Assembly: GCA_000226015.1 (NCBI GenBank)
Contig: JH153382.1
Location: forward strand, 24,451 to 54,622
DNA: 30,172 nt
Source: Mnemiopsis leidyi
Taxonomy: Eukaryota > Ctenophora > Tentaculata > Lobata > Bolinopsidae
Direction of reading: 5' to 3'
The notes under the pieces were generated by a model. That model was not told the origin of the DNA. It worked only from the letters and a program-made list of their open reading frames with translations, and did no database searches. Positions 9,923 through 21,369 of the stretch are shown here, piece after piece. Every line of letters starts with the position of its first letter. Within the stretch, counting starts at the first letter, position 1. Made by a program: the position numbers and the translations under genes.

Positions 9923-12284
9923 AGATCATGAATAACACCAAGGGGTTATAATGCATTAAATTCTTAACCCGTTTTAACCACTTTATTCTTCTCCAAAGTA
10001 GATGGCCCTTGTGGGAATGTTGATTAAGGGAAGGTGAACAGTCTCTGAAGGAATATTTTACTGGGAAATCTGAGGGTAAGTGTTTTGACAAGTTTTAAAT
10101 TACGTTATTTAAAACCAAACCAAATCAAATTAAGAATACTTAGTTTAAGAAGAACGAGTTCATAAGCATGACTTATTGCAATCAAATACTACTGTATAGA
10201 AACTCACAATTTTGGCTCTCCAATATTGTAGGCCAAAATCTCTTTTTGAAGGTAAATGTGGCCTAGTGCTGATCCATTCCTCTTCCTTTTTATTTCTTGT
10301 TTGTAGGTCCCTGTCCTACTTCTCTAGTCTCCTTTATTCTCAGGAAAACAAGTATATTTCAAGAAATAATATCTCCTCTCATGCTAATACCAACTCACAT
10401 CAGTTCCCGTCGTCCTGCCCTAGAACATTGTGCCCCACTAAATTTTTCCCACAGATTTTGCTCTAGAGACCATAAGCCAAACCCTAAACCCTAACCTTAA
10501 TGAAGTTGGCTTTTGTGGCTCAGGACGTCACTGGGAATAAGAATGTTCTGGGGAACAATGTTCTTGGGTAGGACCTTGGCCACCACTCATTTCATCTCTC
10601 CTTTTATAAAATCTTCTGTTTTCTAAACCTCCCCTTTTCTTGCCCTTCCTTAAAAGTCCCATCAACTTACTTCAAATTAATCCTGTATTACGAATGGACG
10701 TCAGAATTCTTGGGGACGATTTGGAGATTTTTCCATCATGTAACAGTAATTGAACAATGACCAAGCAGGGTTGCAGCTAATTTTTCGAAGGGAGATGAAA
10801 GCAGGAGCGAAGTGAGCAGGTCACAGCAGGAAACTGATAGAAAAGATTTCCGACTGCTCCCCAAGAATTCTGCCTCCATCATTTCAAAATTTAGTTTTGA
10901 ATAGTATAGGTTAAATAACTAAAACTTGAACCGAATTTGCATTGCTTGTCTGCTCTATATACCCACTCATATTATATTAACAAATTCAGTGTTAAGAATC
11001 GCAGGAGTCATCAACGTCTGGTTAGATAATGATGCCCTTTTTAATAATCAGATAATATACTAATACTAAGTTTTATGTTGCGTTGTAATTCAAAATTAGC
11101 CAATTCAAATTGATGATTTCATATACTGAATTTTGTTTCGACTTTTAAACGGTGATCATACAGCATCACGGCAGATATGCTATTTTGAAATATTGGCCTC
11201 TCGATCATGTAAGTAATATTCTTAATGTCATTGAAAACTAAAGAACATGTGAATTAATAGTTAGCATATTTGATATAATGATTGTTTATTCGATGGGTGC
11301 ACGAGAAAGGGACTTATCGCCCTTTCAGAAACGACTAGACCACCTGATCTTGAAGCTAGCTTACAGTTTTGCATTAAGTAGTCAGTAAAGATTTGTTTTA
11401 TAGGCCGACAAAGTTACGGTATATTGCAGCCTTATTGTCTCCTTACTTCCTTATCGAATGTACAGTGTATTGGCTATTACCGTCACGGTTTAATTCTTTC
11501 TGGTCGCCCGCTGCATGGCTTGTAAACAGGTATCGATTAGTTACAGACGGTCCGTGTAGGCCAGCACAGTGCTTTCAGCTATACAATACATGAGATTAAC
11601 ATTTTAACAAAGCTAACGCCTGTAAGACGTGAAGATATATATTAATAGATAATTAAGTAATAATATGTTTAATCAAACATGTTAAACAGTTGGCAATATT
11701 GTCTCATTAAAGCTTGCCCACTGATCGACCTTGGAATTAATGTACCCTTTTATCACCTTAAGACAGTAAAGAGGACATCACGTTGTTTCCTCTGTAAAAA
11801 GGACTCTAAACTACTACAACCTAAGTTAAAAATGAACACAAGAAACATACCTACTTTATTTCCGAAAGGATTTATAACTTGTTGGATCACATGTTACGGC
11901 GTCATTCTCTTATAAATTATCGGACCTTTTCAGTGAAACTTTAAACTTCTTTTAAAACACGTCAGCCAGCCTTATCAGTTATTCAGCCTAGGATTAAAAC
12001 GAATTATCTGTCTTGTAATCATATACAACCATAGTTGTGCCAATATTTACTTTACCATCAATCAATTAAATTTTGGCACCAATTAGACGTTACTTCTAGT
12101 CAGCAAACCGCAGCTAAGACGAAGTAAGCTTGTGCACTGTTCACACGTATATTTCCCTGTCACAACTGAATGTTTAATATTGTACCCTGCCACTATACTT
12201 GTTGTTAACGTTGTTTTGTTAAAGTCAGGCCTTTCGTTCGTCGTTACTCGACACTCCGTCTCCACACTTCTATGAACTGTCTTC
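9923..12284. other. Non-coding interval upstream of the LHFPL-like gene
   Basis: No exon is supported. A plus-strand frame from ATG 11679 (78 codons) has no credible splice signal or recognisable product. The 12230-12284 part is CpG-enriched and directly precedes the first coding exon candidate, so promoter or 5' UTR sequence is likely there, but no TATA or initiator element can be assigned. Confidence 0.4.
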
Positions 12285-12774
12285 ATGAAACTTGTCGTTT
12301 TCTCCGACACCGATAGCGTCGTTTCCTACGACTCCTCCGTGCTAGCTCCCCCCGTCGTCGACTCAGACTCAGAACGGTACGATGATTTCCGTCTGAACAA
12401 GGATATCGTCAACAAGGAGTCCCTAGGAAGTAAAACTCTGGTTCCACATCGGTCTGCTACTCCTCCCAGACCTGCTGTCTCACTGACCTCCTTCACCTCC
12501 CAGCCATCTCAGTCCCCCACCAACATTCCTCTAGAGGTGAAGTTCAGGAAGTTATCAGATAGTTCCAGATCAGATCGCAGTACGGTCAGGGCGATGGGAT
12601 CAGATGAGAGTGACGGGATCTATGTGGAGCAGGGGGAGCTGAACACTCATCTTACAACTTACAAGCCGCCTCGTCCTAAAGAAACCAGATTAGCAGGCGA
12701 TACAAGGCGGCAAGTTGATTCAACTGATCAGAGACAGAGATCCGAAGTTACTAGCACGACGTGCCCTTGTATTG
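12285..12774 (+). CDS. Long N-terminal exon candidate of the LHFPL-like gene (serine-rich extension)
   Basis: The ATG at 12285 is four codons after an in-frame TGA (12273-12275). The frame then runs 162 codons to a donor, TATTG|GTTAGT, ending in phase 1. Joining to the core exon at 21953 (prefix CA) gives an in-frame Ala followed by the core Met. The predicted segment is hydrophilic and rich in Ser, Asp, Pro and Arg, with no transmembrane stretch. It contains a proline motif (TYKPPRPK) and ends in CPCI, cysteines that could be lipid-modified next to TM1. Known LHFPL proteins usually have only a short cytosolic N-terminus, so a 160-residue extension would be unusual. The codon content and uninterrupted length favour a real exon. 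Its membership in this gene rests on phase and strand, over a 9-kb intron or via exon 13947-14096. Confidence 0.6.
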
Positions 12775-13946
12775 GTTAGTATTATATTTGTTCTTTGGTT
12801 TACAAAACAGTAGTATTTGTTCAGTTTGGTTTACAAAACAGTAACGGAAAGTGCAGGGCATGTAAATGCAAGAATTCCTTAAGTATAGCTCCCCCTTGCT
12901 GCCAGTTATTGTGTGTACTGTGTATATACACGTGATATACCTCGCTGCAAATCTGCACCGGAGACGTACATACTGTTATCACATAGATGGATCAGATAAG
13001 AAATCAAGCATGTTTTATAATACAACACTATAGTAGTCTGCAACTTGTCGCAGTTGCGGGACTGTAACTCAATTCTCAAACACAGTAACTATCTGTCTTG
13101 TCAGTTGTTTTCCAGTAGTTAGTGACGGTTAGAATTGTAATTAATTATAGGCTCAGTATATTCTTGGAGACGATAGTTTGACCCAATTGGACCACAAACT
13201 TTCTTTCCTCTGTTGATGTGTGGGCGGGATAGGAGGAATTCCGGTAATTGTTTTAATCTCTGATAAATAGAATTTTAAAAGTTGATAAAAATGCTTCTTC
13301 AAAGTTTAAACTTATTTATCGTATACTTTGCTTGTGAAGATGTGCGACTGGTAGGTAGTTAGCTATAATTGTACTGTTGTACCGTTAAACTGTTATCGAA
13401 TATCTGCATTCCACAGAGTTACACATCCATAATTAAACCCAACCAGCAACATGGAACTCAATCACGAATCTCGTTTCCACGATAATATTTGACCGGCAGT
13501 CGATTGACGCAAAGTCTGAGCTTTGATCTGATAATTAGTGATCAGATAATCATATTACTACTGCTAGTTTCCTACCTCTATCGTACATTAAACATCCCAA
13601 TTCCGAGATCATTACTTCGATTGATGAAGAATAATATCATACATAATTATGCATTCCTGGACACCTGTTCCTTTTCATTTCTCCCAAAAACACCTCAGAT
13701 AATTTCATCTGTCAGACCAATAATGAATATCACAGTTTAAGCAGGACATAATTCATAGGTAACTTGATTACGAAGATATTGAATTACAGGACTGAGATCC
13801 TAACACTTACTACATAATAGCGTCTTGTTGAATTGTACACAGTTTAATGTTTACATCAGCCTCCATCCTTCCCCTCCACTCCGCCTTTCTCTCCAGTTTA
13901 CCCCATGTTTGTGTCTAGCTGTTTGAACCCTGATTCCCACTGCCAG

Positions 13947-14096
13947 TAGATAGGTTTTCTGTTGAGATTCGAGCGTTTTCAAGTGCTGAGCAGATCAGTT
14001 ATATCAGAATGAGCGCTGCTCTTATCAAGAGTATCCGGATGATGTATCAGATTGAACCTCAATATTCCCGGATTGACTCCCTAGAATCTATATCTT
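13947..14096 (+). CDS. Candidate 5' coding exon b of the LHFPL-like gene (cassette or alternative first exon)
   Basis: The donor is excellent (ATATCTT|GTAAGT at 14097). There are two readings. As an internal exon, the acceptor CCCACTGCCAG (AG 13945-13946) starts a 150-nt, phase 1-1 exon that is open throughout and joins both 12774 and 21953 in frame, encoding DRFSVEIRAFSSAEQISYIR and then the segment from MSAAL. As a first exon, translation would start at ATG 14009, giving 29 codons (MSAALIKSIRMMYQIEPQYS, then RIDSLESIS) plus a split Ser before the core Met. The internal reading is attractive because all three phases agree. The pyrimidine tract is only moderate. No known domain is visible; the segment is predicted cytosolic. 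Confidence 0.5.
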
Positions 14097-14785
14097 GTAA
14101 GTAAACTGTATAATTTAATACCTATCTTTAATCGTCTTTCTCACGTGCTACAACTCTTACATTTCCGTTTATCGGACACATTCTTTTCATAACATTAAAA
14201 TCGGTTCTACTATACTAATCTGGTCCATACAAGTACCATACAAAGGTTACATCTTTCTAATTGCTAAGATTATAGAGCATATGCTTAAGTATTTCTTAAA
14301 CTGCAAGTGATCCTCTAGGGAACATTACCGAATACCGCCTGAATTTCTCCTACTGTGCCCGCCAGCTGACGTCGGATTATACGCAACATCATATCATTAT
14401 TACAGTCATCAGTGCTTGGAAATAATTTACCTTAAAATTTGTCCTGCCTTCTGCTTGTGGTAGCGATGTTTGGTTGGGCAGTAGAGCACTTTGCGACACA
14501 ATGTGCTAAGTATGGAAAGAAATTGATTAATTGTTTGCTAAATTGATCTGGCAGCAGATTTACCCCAGCTTCTGCCTGTCCTGAGCCATTGTTCAGCGAA
14601 ATTTGAGCTGGCCGATCTGGCGGTGAATCAGCCTCCTCTGTCGACCGTACAAATTGACAGCGCCATGTCTGATGTCTCATCTCTTCTCATCCCGTACTAT
14701 AGATCCTTCCTCTAACCTTACTTTGAGAAGCATGTTCTACCTGTCAGATCGCTGTGTTAAACAGGTCACGTGAGTTACTCCGAAG

Positions 14786-14832
14786 GCTCTGATTGGCAGA
14801 GCGCCAGACGATTCTGCTCGCTGATTGGCCGG
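14786..14832. promoter_or_regulatory. Paired ATTGG (inverted CCAAT) boxes in a CpG-rich patch
   Basis: TGATTGGCAG and TGATTGGCCGG occur about 31 bp apart, with a palindromic GTCACGTGA (E-box-type CACGTG) at about 14765-14773. Such clusters are typical of TATA-less animal promoters. Which transcript they would serve is unclear: they lie inside the probable first intron of the minus-strand exon 15065-14982 and upstream of plus-strand candidates. Confidence 0.35.
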
Positions 14833-14981
14833 TGTTCTTGTTTAGAGTAGCTAACAAACTGCTAGGTGTTGATGCGAGGAGCTGCGTTACAGGGTTTCAC
14901 CGGTGTCGACTCAGGAGGGAGAGAGAGAGAGTGAGGTATATTGAGGGATACATTTAGAACCCACGCAGTCAAACTACTTAC

Positions 14982-15065
14982 CTTGTTACAAATCTTTGCT
15001 TGCTCGACACTCATCGCTTTTTCTTCTTTCTCGCAGCGTCCTCCTGCTATCGCCGTTTTAATCAT
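14982..15065 (-). CDS. Candidate first coding exon of a minus-strand gene
   Basis: On the minus strand ATG 15065-15063 opens 28 codons (MIKTAIAGGRCEKEEKAMSV, then EQAKICNK) ending at a strong donor, AACAAG|GTAAGTAGT (GT at 14981-14980), phase 0. It is lysine- and glutamate-rich, with no recognisable domain or signal peptide. It could be the 5' end of the gene whose last exons lie at 5535-3541 (same strand, downstream), in which case at least one unseen exon must convert phase 0 to phase 1. It could also belong to a separate transcript. It lies 475 bp from, and divergent to, the plus-strand ATG at 15541. Confidence 0.4.
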
Positions 15066-15540
15066 TTCTCACACGGCATGATTTAACAGCGGTGCACGAA
15101 GCGGATCTTGGTTTTAGATTACAGTTTGGTTATTGCCGGCAAAAAATATATGCTGCCTCAGTGTCGTCCGGATTTATACATAGTATAGCATAAACCCCGT
15201 GGTGTTGTGCTGTATTATTCTGTATTTTATGACAACGCATGTCATAGTATAGCTGTAGTCCGTTCCTTGTACCATTCGCTCTTTGGTAGAGCTGCCTTGT
15301 ATTCTACCTGCCGCCTAATTTGTCCAATTATCTAATCACCCAGGGTGGATAATTTGAAGAATTACTTTCGTTCGATCCGCCAAATTTTGGAAACTGTACA
15401 TATTTATACACTGCCTTGCGACTGTCTTGATTTTTCCCGTACGCTACCACGATTCTAAACGAGCTGTAGAAAATTAAGGAAATTGGTCCTGTAACTGATT
15501 TTTGATGGGAGAAAATTGTCAGCTCATTTAAAAAGTCGCC
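15066..15540. promoter_or_regulatory. Possible divergent promoter interval
   Basis: This is the interval between two head-to-head candidate start codons (15065 minus, 15541 plus). CpGs are scattered through it (for example GTCGTCCGG near 15164, CCCGTACGC near 15438). A TTTATACATAGTATAGCATA stretch lies at about 15173-15192. No defined core-promoter motif can be assigned. The call depends on both flanking exons being real. Confidence 0.25.
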
Positions 15541-15598
15541 ATGCGGTGCTCTGCGGCAGATTGCAACGAGGTCATCGCTCAGTTCGTCTGTCACCAAA
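15541..15598 (+). CDS. Alternative first exon candidate c of the LHFPL-like gene
   Basis: GCCATGC at 15541 is a good initiation context, and an in-frame TAA lies four codons upstream. The 19-codon frame (MRCSAADCNEVIAQFVCHQ) ends at CACCAAA|GTAAGT in phase 1. Splicing to 21953 completes a Thr (A+CA) and continues into the core Met. The peptide has three cysteines and no transmembrane stretch. No reasonable acceptor lies between the upstream stop and the ATG, so if real this is a first exon. A minus-strand frame overlaps it (15328-15616) and also looks protein-like, so strand assignment rests on the donor and phase. Confidence 0.38.
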
Positions 15599-15604
15599 GT
15601 AAGT

Positions 15605-17996
15605 TCTCCTATCATTTGTACCAAATTTAGTGACCTTCCCCCTAATTTGTACCTATTTTAACGACCTCTCTAAATTTATAAACAACTTTCAAGCAGTAAT
15701 GGATATGCACGCAAATTAAGCAAGTTAAAAAGCATTTTTAAGCCTTAGCTTCACAGACATCTATTGTAGTTCTTGTACAATTCATAATGTTATGTCGTAT
15801 TGCCATTAAACCCCTTTACATCAACAATGATCAGCCATATTTTCTGCTATGTTGTACACAGTACTAGTACAACTGCAGTTACTTCATTCTATCTGGTCAT
15901 CACGCTCACTTTCACGTTCATGCGTGTTTACTCTATACCTTGATCTAATACAACTACTTCTGAATAAGGGTTAATTTTCTCAACTAAGCTACTGGCACAC
16001 GATTCTTACTTTTGCATTACCCGAAAACAACCGGAAAGCTGTCGTCGAATGTTAAATGTTAATACCATCACAAAAACTAGCATGTTTTTAGCGTATCATT
16101 TTACAGCGTTTAAAGTCTGTAATTATAAAAAAGCAAATGTGGAACTACAATATCAGCTATAAAGTTCCTGGGATTTCCTGCTTAATAATTACTTGCCACT
16201 GCCATCCTGCAGCTACTTTCATTCTAGAGGTATAGTTGAAGAACAATAGAGTATAGACATAGTTTTATAGTTCATACTAAATCTTTAATTCAGTACCCAC
16301 AAAATTGTGTATGAAACACCTCTAATCAATATTCATGTGCTACACTTCTTATCCTTACTCTGAACTAAATTGTTCAATGTTCATGTAAAACCTCTTACTC
16401 TGAACTAAATTGTTCATGTGACACTTCTTCGAATCTCTCTCAGTGCAACTGTCTGCACTTCCTTTGTCTCCAAGTATAGTAAAATAATTGTTCACTACGC
16501 TAACAAAGCAGTACTGAACAATGCACCCACCAGCTGCAACTGTCTACTCTATAATCTATTACTGTGCTTGTTTTGAGTACGATGTCGTGTATCCCATTCA
16601 GACCAGGTTAGTAGTGTTTGTTATTTTACAGTCTAGTTCCGCCAATGTCTGTCATTCAATTTATTCAATTACAGTTAGCTCTGTCTCCTACGTTAGGTAT
16701 TTTAAGTATGAAGTTGAACCTTCTAGATCTCAACATACCACGAAATTGTGATGCGTAACTGTACACTCGTTATGTACTTGGATTCTTTAATTGAACAGCC
16801 CACGTCTAAGAACGCATACCATACGCCAATGTACTCTCCTTGGTATTGTCTATTAAATTCATCCATTTTCGTAGTTGTGTATCTTGTTCAAGTGCAACTT
16901 ACTTTTTTACCAGGCTTAGCCTGTGCATTGAAATCGCCTGCATGTTACTTAAAATATCTCAGATCACACTATAAACCTTATTATTGATAAATAAAGTGAA
17001 GCGTATTGAAAATTTACTGTAAGTTAAGACTAAAAGTAAATATGAGTAAAATAACCCCCTAACGCAGCCTGTGTTGAAGGCGGTACACTTATATTTACCA
17101 GTTCCTATGTTATCGAACCACGATTGACACTGTATAGCATCATTAGCCTCTGTTAACCAACAGATAAACGTAATACATACTTCCTAATCAAGGGTGAAAC
17201 ATGGTACTACTATAAAGTTTACCGCCAGCTAAAAGCGGATATTTCAACAGTTCAGGGACGCCAAGCAATTGCATTGTTTAAGTTGGAATGTGCTTAAGAT
17301 AGTATTCTGCGTTTAATCGTTGAACGTTAGCTTGAACAACTAATACGTCATGAAACATAATGAAAATATTCTAAACATGAGGTGTATATAATTGTAGGCA
17401 GCCCGGAAATTTAATGGATGTAAGACTCGTGACTGTAAAGTTGCATTTATTTGAACTGGTTTACGTAACCTGCTAGAAACAGCCACCTGGTAAAAATAGA
17501 AAACATATATCTGTAGGTTGATTTACTGATTTAGACGGACTGTAGGTGGATATATAGGTTGTTCACAGGTTGTTTGTACTTTTATCGACCGCTTTAGTCC
17601 ACCTCCAAAAAGTTCATTAACACCTCGACTCGCGCTCAACAAATACCTGTTGCCACTAATTCCCGCCTGCTCCGAGACTAGACACAAGTGTATTTCGCAC
17701 TCTCATTTCCATGGCCACATAATTAGATATTATCGGTTTTACCCATTGTGTCGGATTCTTGGCAGCACGTTCTGCTAAATGCGTTCATCCATTTTTTACG
17801 GTAAAATTGATTCAAATTAGCGCTGCCTGAAATTACCACCGTGTTAGCTTGTATAACGTGTTTCGAGTCACGTGACGCTTCCCAACACGGCCACGTAAAA
17901 ATAAGTTTTGTCACTATCCATATTTCTATTTGTGTCAGAGTGTGTGCGTGCGGCGGGCAAATTCTCCACTTCAGAGAGAGCTCTAAATTTTTGCAG
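15605..17996. other. Intronic or intergenic sequence, no exon supported
   Basis: Two plus-strand frames of 76 and 78 codons (ATG 16521 and ATG 16751) overlap as TGATG, and the second is followed by AATAAA at about 16989. The first has a possible donor at 16612 but in phase 2, which does not fit the core acceptor. An imperfect direct repeat around CTTACTCTGAACTAAATTGTTCA occurs at about 16355 and 16396. Nothing else is supportable. Confidence 0.35.
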
Positions 17997-18118
17997 TTTG
18001 TGTACACAGCTTGGCCCGAGAACCGCGTGTTCTGGCGAGAACATTCTTCTTCAGTTCGGACACTTGCCGTCTTCGGCTTGCAAGCTTTATCGCTTTCCTC
18101 ATTGTCAGAGTTTATCTT

Positions 18119-18167
18119 ATGTGTGCTGGTTCACGTTCATTTTCTCCAATACCTGGAACCCAGAAAA
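18119..18167 (+). CDS. Alternative 5' exon candidate d of the LHFPL-like gene
   Basis: ATG 18119 opens 16 codons (MCAGSRSFSPIPGTQK) ending at CAGAAAA|GTAAGG in phase 1, so the splice to 21953 adds Thr and enters the core. The upstream sequence is CpG-rich and in-frame open. Two acceptors would also make this a longer internal phase 1-1 exon: TTTTTGCAG at 17995-17996 (171 nt) and TTGTCAGAG at 18108-18109. The translation of the longer version does not look especially protein-like. The donor is good but not perfect. This is one of the weaker members of the set. Confidence 0.33.
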
Positions 18168-18173
18168 GTAAGG

Positions 18174-21100
18174 TTCATAACCCAGATTCCTGAAGTTGCC
18201 GGTCTTGCTTCTCGGTCTTTCACCCTGGCCCACGTGCCGAGAACATTCCTCTGCTACTTAGAGACCAGATTTGCTAACAAGTTTACCGAACTTAGACCAT
18301 CGTGTAGGGATATTGCAGTGAGAGTTTGTGGGTGTTTGTTACTGGGTGTTGTGGGTGTTGTGGCCGCTTCTTCCCTTTATACCCCTACGTCAACAGCAGC
18401 TGGTTTGAGGTCCGCTACAAATTCTAATTGTCCGTGCATGTTACTCTGTCTTCAGTTCGTTTAATCTTCGTTCAGAGACCGCGAAATTTAAGTTTATCTG
18501 ATAAGTTTGATTGTTGTTTTTAGAAGATCAATCTGCCAGTTAATCCCCTGTATACTAAGCCTGTTACTTTTCATCTACTTTTTTTGCTATAATATTGATG
18601 GGATGTGGTTTTTTTGGACGATTCCTAAAGTGGCTAATTTAATTGTCTGCGGATTGTCCGAGACAATTTACCTAGGAATGGAGTTTGCCCACTTCATTGG
18701 AGATGCCAGGATGTTAATCAAATCGGTAAATTGCGAAATTGGTATCACATCAAAGATAGCATCGCTGTAAATTGACATGTTCTGAATCCTTTAAAAAAAG
18801 TATCCGCAGCTCTTTCTCACAAATTCAACTTTCCCGAGTGATGCTCATTAATCACAATCTCTTGTGAGTGAAGTAAATTGGAACATATGCTCACTACATA
18901 ATGACAGTTTAGGCCCTCTTCTAAACATCGTAATTGGTAGACCTGCTTAATAGTTTGCTTTGTAATATACGTGACCACTGACCAGGTTCCCTTAAAAGTG
19001 TTACATACTTTTAATTTGTTGCATTTTTCTTTGGGTCACCAACAAAAATTGGTTGCTGACAGTTGCCCGAACAAACAGAGGGAGACACAAAACGGACATA
19101 TAATCCAGCCTGATTACACTGTAGGTTACAGTCGCGTCCTAATTTGAGACTATTTGCTACCCACTTTAGATGTTTAGAGAACCTCAATCCGCATTTTATA
19201 TCCCTTGTTATGAGTTCCTCCACAATACATTCAATAGTCATAAAGGTACACGATAATATATTCGTATTTTACTTCAACAGTTCGATTCCGGCTACTTCAC
19301 TAATTTACGGTAACAATGTCGGGCTTCTCTTCACCCTACTTGGTCCCAGACTTCCCTCTTCCAATTGTAGCTCGCTGCTGAAATTTGATTGGTTTTCTCA
19401 TCCAGATAATAGGCGGTTATCAACCTGCTGTACTAATGTAAAAAGTAATGTGCTTTTTTGGTCTTTCGTAAATTCCTCCCCTTGTTGTTGCTGTAGTTGT
19501 GCGACGAGGTTAAACTTCAAAGTTATCTTTGAAAATGGTCGCCTCTTCAAACGCTAGAGTACTCGTGGGGTCAAAAGCCGGGTACACAGTACCTTACTGG
19601 CTAAAAAGAGCGTTCACCGGACTTGTGCGCAAAATCTTATTCGCTGCGAGTACGTCTTATTGGACTGAAAAAATTAATTTTTTATCGCACGTAGTTTGAC
19701 AGTGAAATCGAACCTTGTACTTTTCGATAAGCACTAGGACTTCAAGTAGCCAAGCCTCTGACGGATATGTTCAAGTATAACTACCCTTAACCCTAATGGT
19801 CGCCGGCCTTACAAGATCCTTTGGCTTCTGTAATTGGCCGGTTATAGTGTAACCACATGGCTGTTGGATACACCGAAGTGAAATAAGTGTTAAATAAAAA
19901 TAAAATCAGCACCTATCAGATGACGCATCTTCACTCTCAGTCTCCTGTTCCTACTTCGCTCCTGCTTACCATGGGTTAGCTTGATAACTCCAGCATATAG
20001 TCTGGCAAAGACCCCTGCTTGTATGGAGTTTGATGTTAACACCTCAACTAGTTAACATTGACAATGAGCGCTTCGTTTGGTGTTATTCTATCGGAATAAA
20101 CTCCACTTCAGATAGATAGTCTTTCCTAGCTTTTTGTTTTTGTTTCAATCAGGAAACTCTTCTTCTTCTTCACAAGCCTCTAACTATTATCACATATTTT
20201 CTCTAGCTTTTCTTTGTGATAAATTCCTCTTTATGAGTGCTGTACATGCATACTGCTGGATTCATCCAACGTTCTCTTGTCCTTCGATTGGTTTTGCCCA
20301 CGTGTTCTGCCTCAGCCAGCAGTAGTATCATTGTTAAGATCGGAAAGTCTGTCTTTGGAGTTAATTCATTAATCTCCGATGAAGCCTTTCAATTTTCATG
20401 TTGTTCACTTGTTTGTCCCGACGTTTCTAGACTCTTCTTAACTTCTCGTGATGTTAGAGCTTGGGAATTTTATTCATCAAATCATTTTTTGTCGATCAAA
20501 TCATATTTTTGTCGATCTTTTGGTCCAGAAAACTAAGAAGTAGATTCGGCTTTATTGCACGTTGCTTCCATTTCTACCGTCTACATCCAATTCCGTTCTC
20601 ATAATCATGTTCCAGTCTCACGTAAACTCAGTTTAACAATCCCATGATGAATTGAGAAGCGGATTTAGCCGGCCTCATTATCGTGAGTTGCGGAGTGTAT
20701 CCCGCCGAGCACGCCAGGAGAAGGAGTAAGAAAGTACGAACTGGATTTGCTGTACCGTCATTGGTCCGACTGCTAGTTATCCATCGTACTGTGTTTTGAT
20801 CATGTACATCTAGTTTACTTCTAGTTCTGTGTGGCTATTTAAAGGAATTGTTTGTAATCCTCTTGTAAAATTGTACTCAAGTTCTGGGAGCTGGTTGAAG
20901 TCTGCCGGTACAAACTCACGTTCCTTGTTTTGCCATCACTAATACAAAGTTTCTTCTTCTGGCTAATGTGAGCTATTTTATCCCCATCCTTCCTTTTCAT
21001 CACTGAATTTTATTTCGCTTAAAAATTAGAAATAAACTTTGCACCGGTGATCTAGTAACAAGAAGCCAGTGATCTAGTAACAAGAATTTAGCACGTGTGC

Positions 21101-21316
21101 AGTATAATAGCTGGTGATAGTTACCATTGTACCTACTCTATAAAGTGTAAGCTAAATGTACTGCAAGGAAATTTGTTTTCCTCTTTAGGACTGGTCTACT
21201 AATTGGGAATAACGTTAACTCTTCTAATTCTGCAACGCAGCCAAATAAGTGTGTAAAATATGTGAGAACATCCTCAAATGTGGGAGAAACGAGAATCGAT
21301 GCCAGAGACAGAGTGA
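18174..21316. other. Intronic stretch with a few unsupported frames
   Basis: Holds a hydrophobic plus-strand frame at 18602-18770, a broken minus-strand frame across about 19500-19011, a short Arg-rich minus-strand frame at about 20040-19890, and a small direct repeat (TGATCTAGTAACAAGAA) at 21047-21087. None has splice sites and phase that tie it to the flanking exons. Confidence 0.35.
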
Positions 21317-21331
21317 GGGAAAGTGAAACCC

Positions 21332-21363
<32 letters not shown>

Positions 21364-21369
21364 AAGTGT
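21317..21369 (+). promoter_or_regulatory. ISRE-like motif followed by an AAGTGA hexamer array
   Basis: GGGAAAGTGAAACCC (21317-21331) matches the vertebrate interferon-stimulated response element consensus GGGAAANNGAAACY. It is followed by five perfect AAGTGA hexamers (21334-21363) and one imperfect copy, the kind of multimer bound by interferon regulatory factors. It ends a few bases before the ATG at 21374, so it would be in a promoter or 5' leader. The motif match is directly visible; function is inference, and simple expansion of a purine-rich hexamer is the alternative. Confidence 0.4.

Noticed and set aside
9660..10091. 143-codon minus-strand frame
   Set aside because: It runs through a SINE and its inverted arm; no protein family and no splice context.
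10478..10500. Interstitial telomere repeat (CCCTAAACCCTAACC)
   Set aside because: Only about two imperfect copies, expected by chance or from simple decay.
12083..12310. Minus-strand frame with a CxxC motif
   Set aside because: Antisense to the start of exon 12285-12774 and its leader, without splice support.
14432..14680. 82-codon minus-strand frame with ATG
   Set aside because: Reads fairly well but has no splice link to neighbouring exons and no known family; left as unsupported.
14731..14765. ATG frame MFYLSDRCVKQVT ending at GTGAGT, as another alternative first exon
   Set aside because: It ends in phase 2; joining to 21953 leads to a stop in the next exon.
15328..15616. Minus-strand frame antisense to exon candidate c
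   Set aside because: Protein-like, but no acceptor or donor fits; probably a shadow of a CpG-containing 5' region.
16521..16987. Two overlapping frames (TGATG) followed by AATAAA, a possible bicistronic unit or another alternative exon
   Set aside because: The potential donor at 16612 is in phase 2 and does not fit the core exon; no recognisable product; stop-start overlap is common by chance.
19181..19244. ATG frame before GTACAC, phase 1
   Set aside because: The donor is poor and the same bases overlap the broken minus-strand frame.
19890..20040. Short minus-strand Arg-rich frame resembling a mobile-element fragment
   Set aside because: Too short and without a family match that can be stated from the sequence alone.
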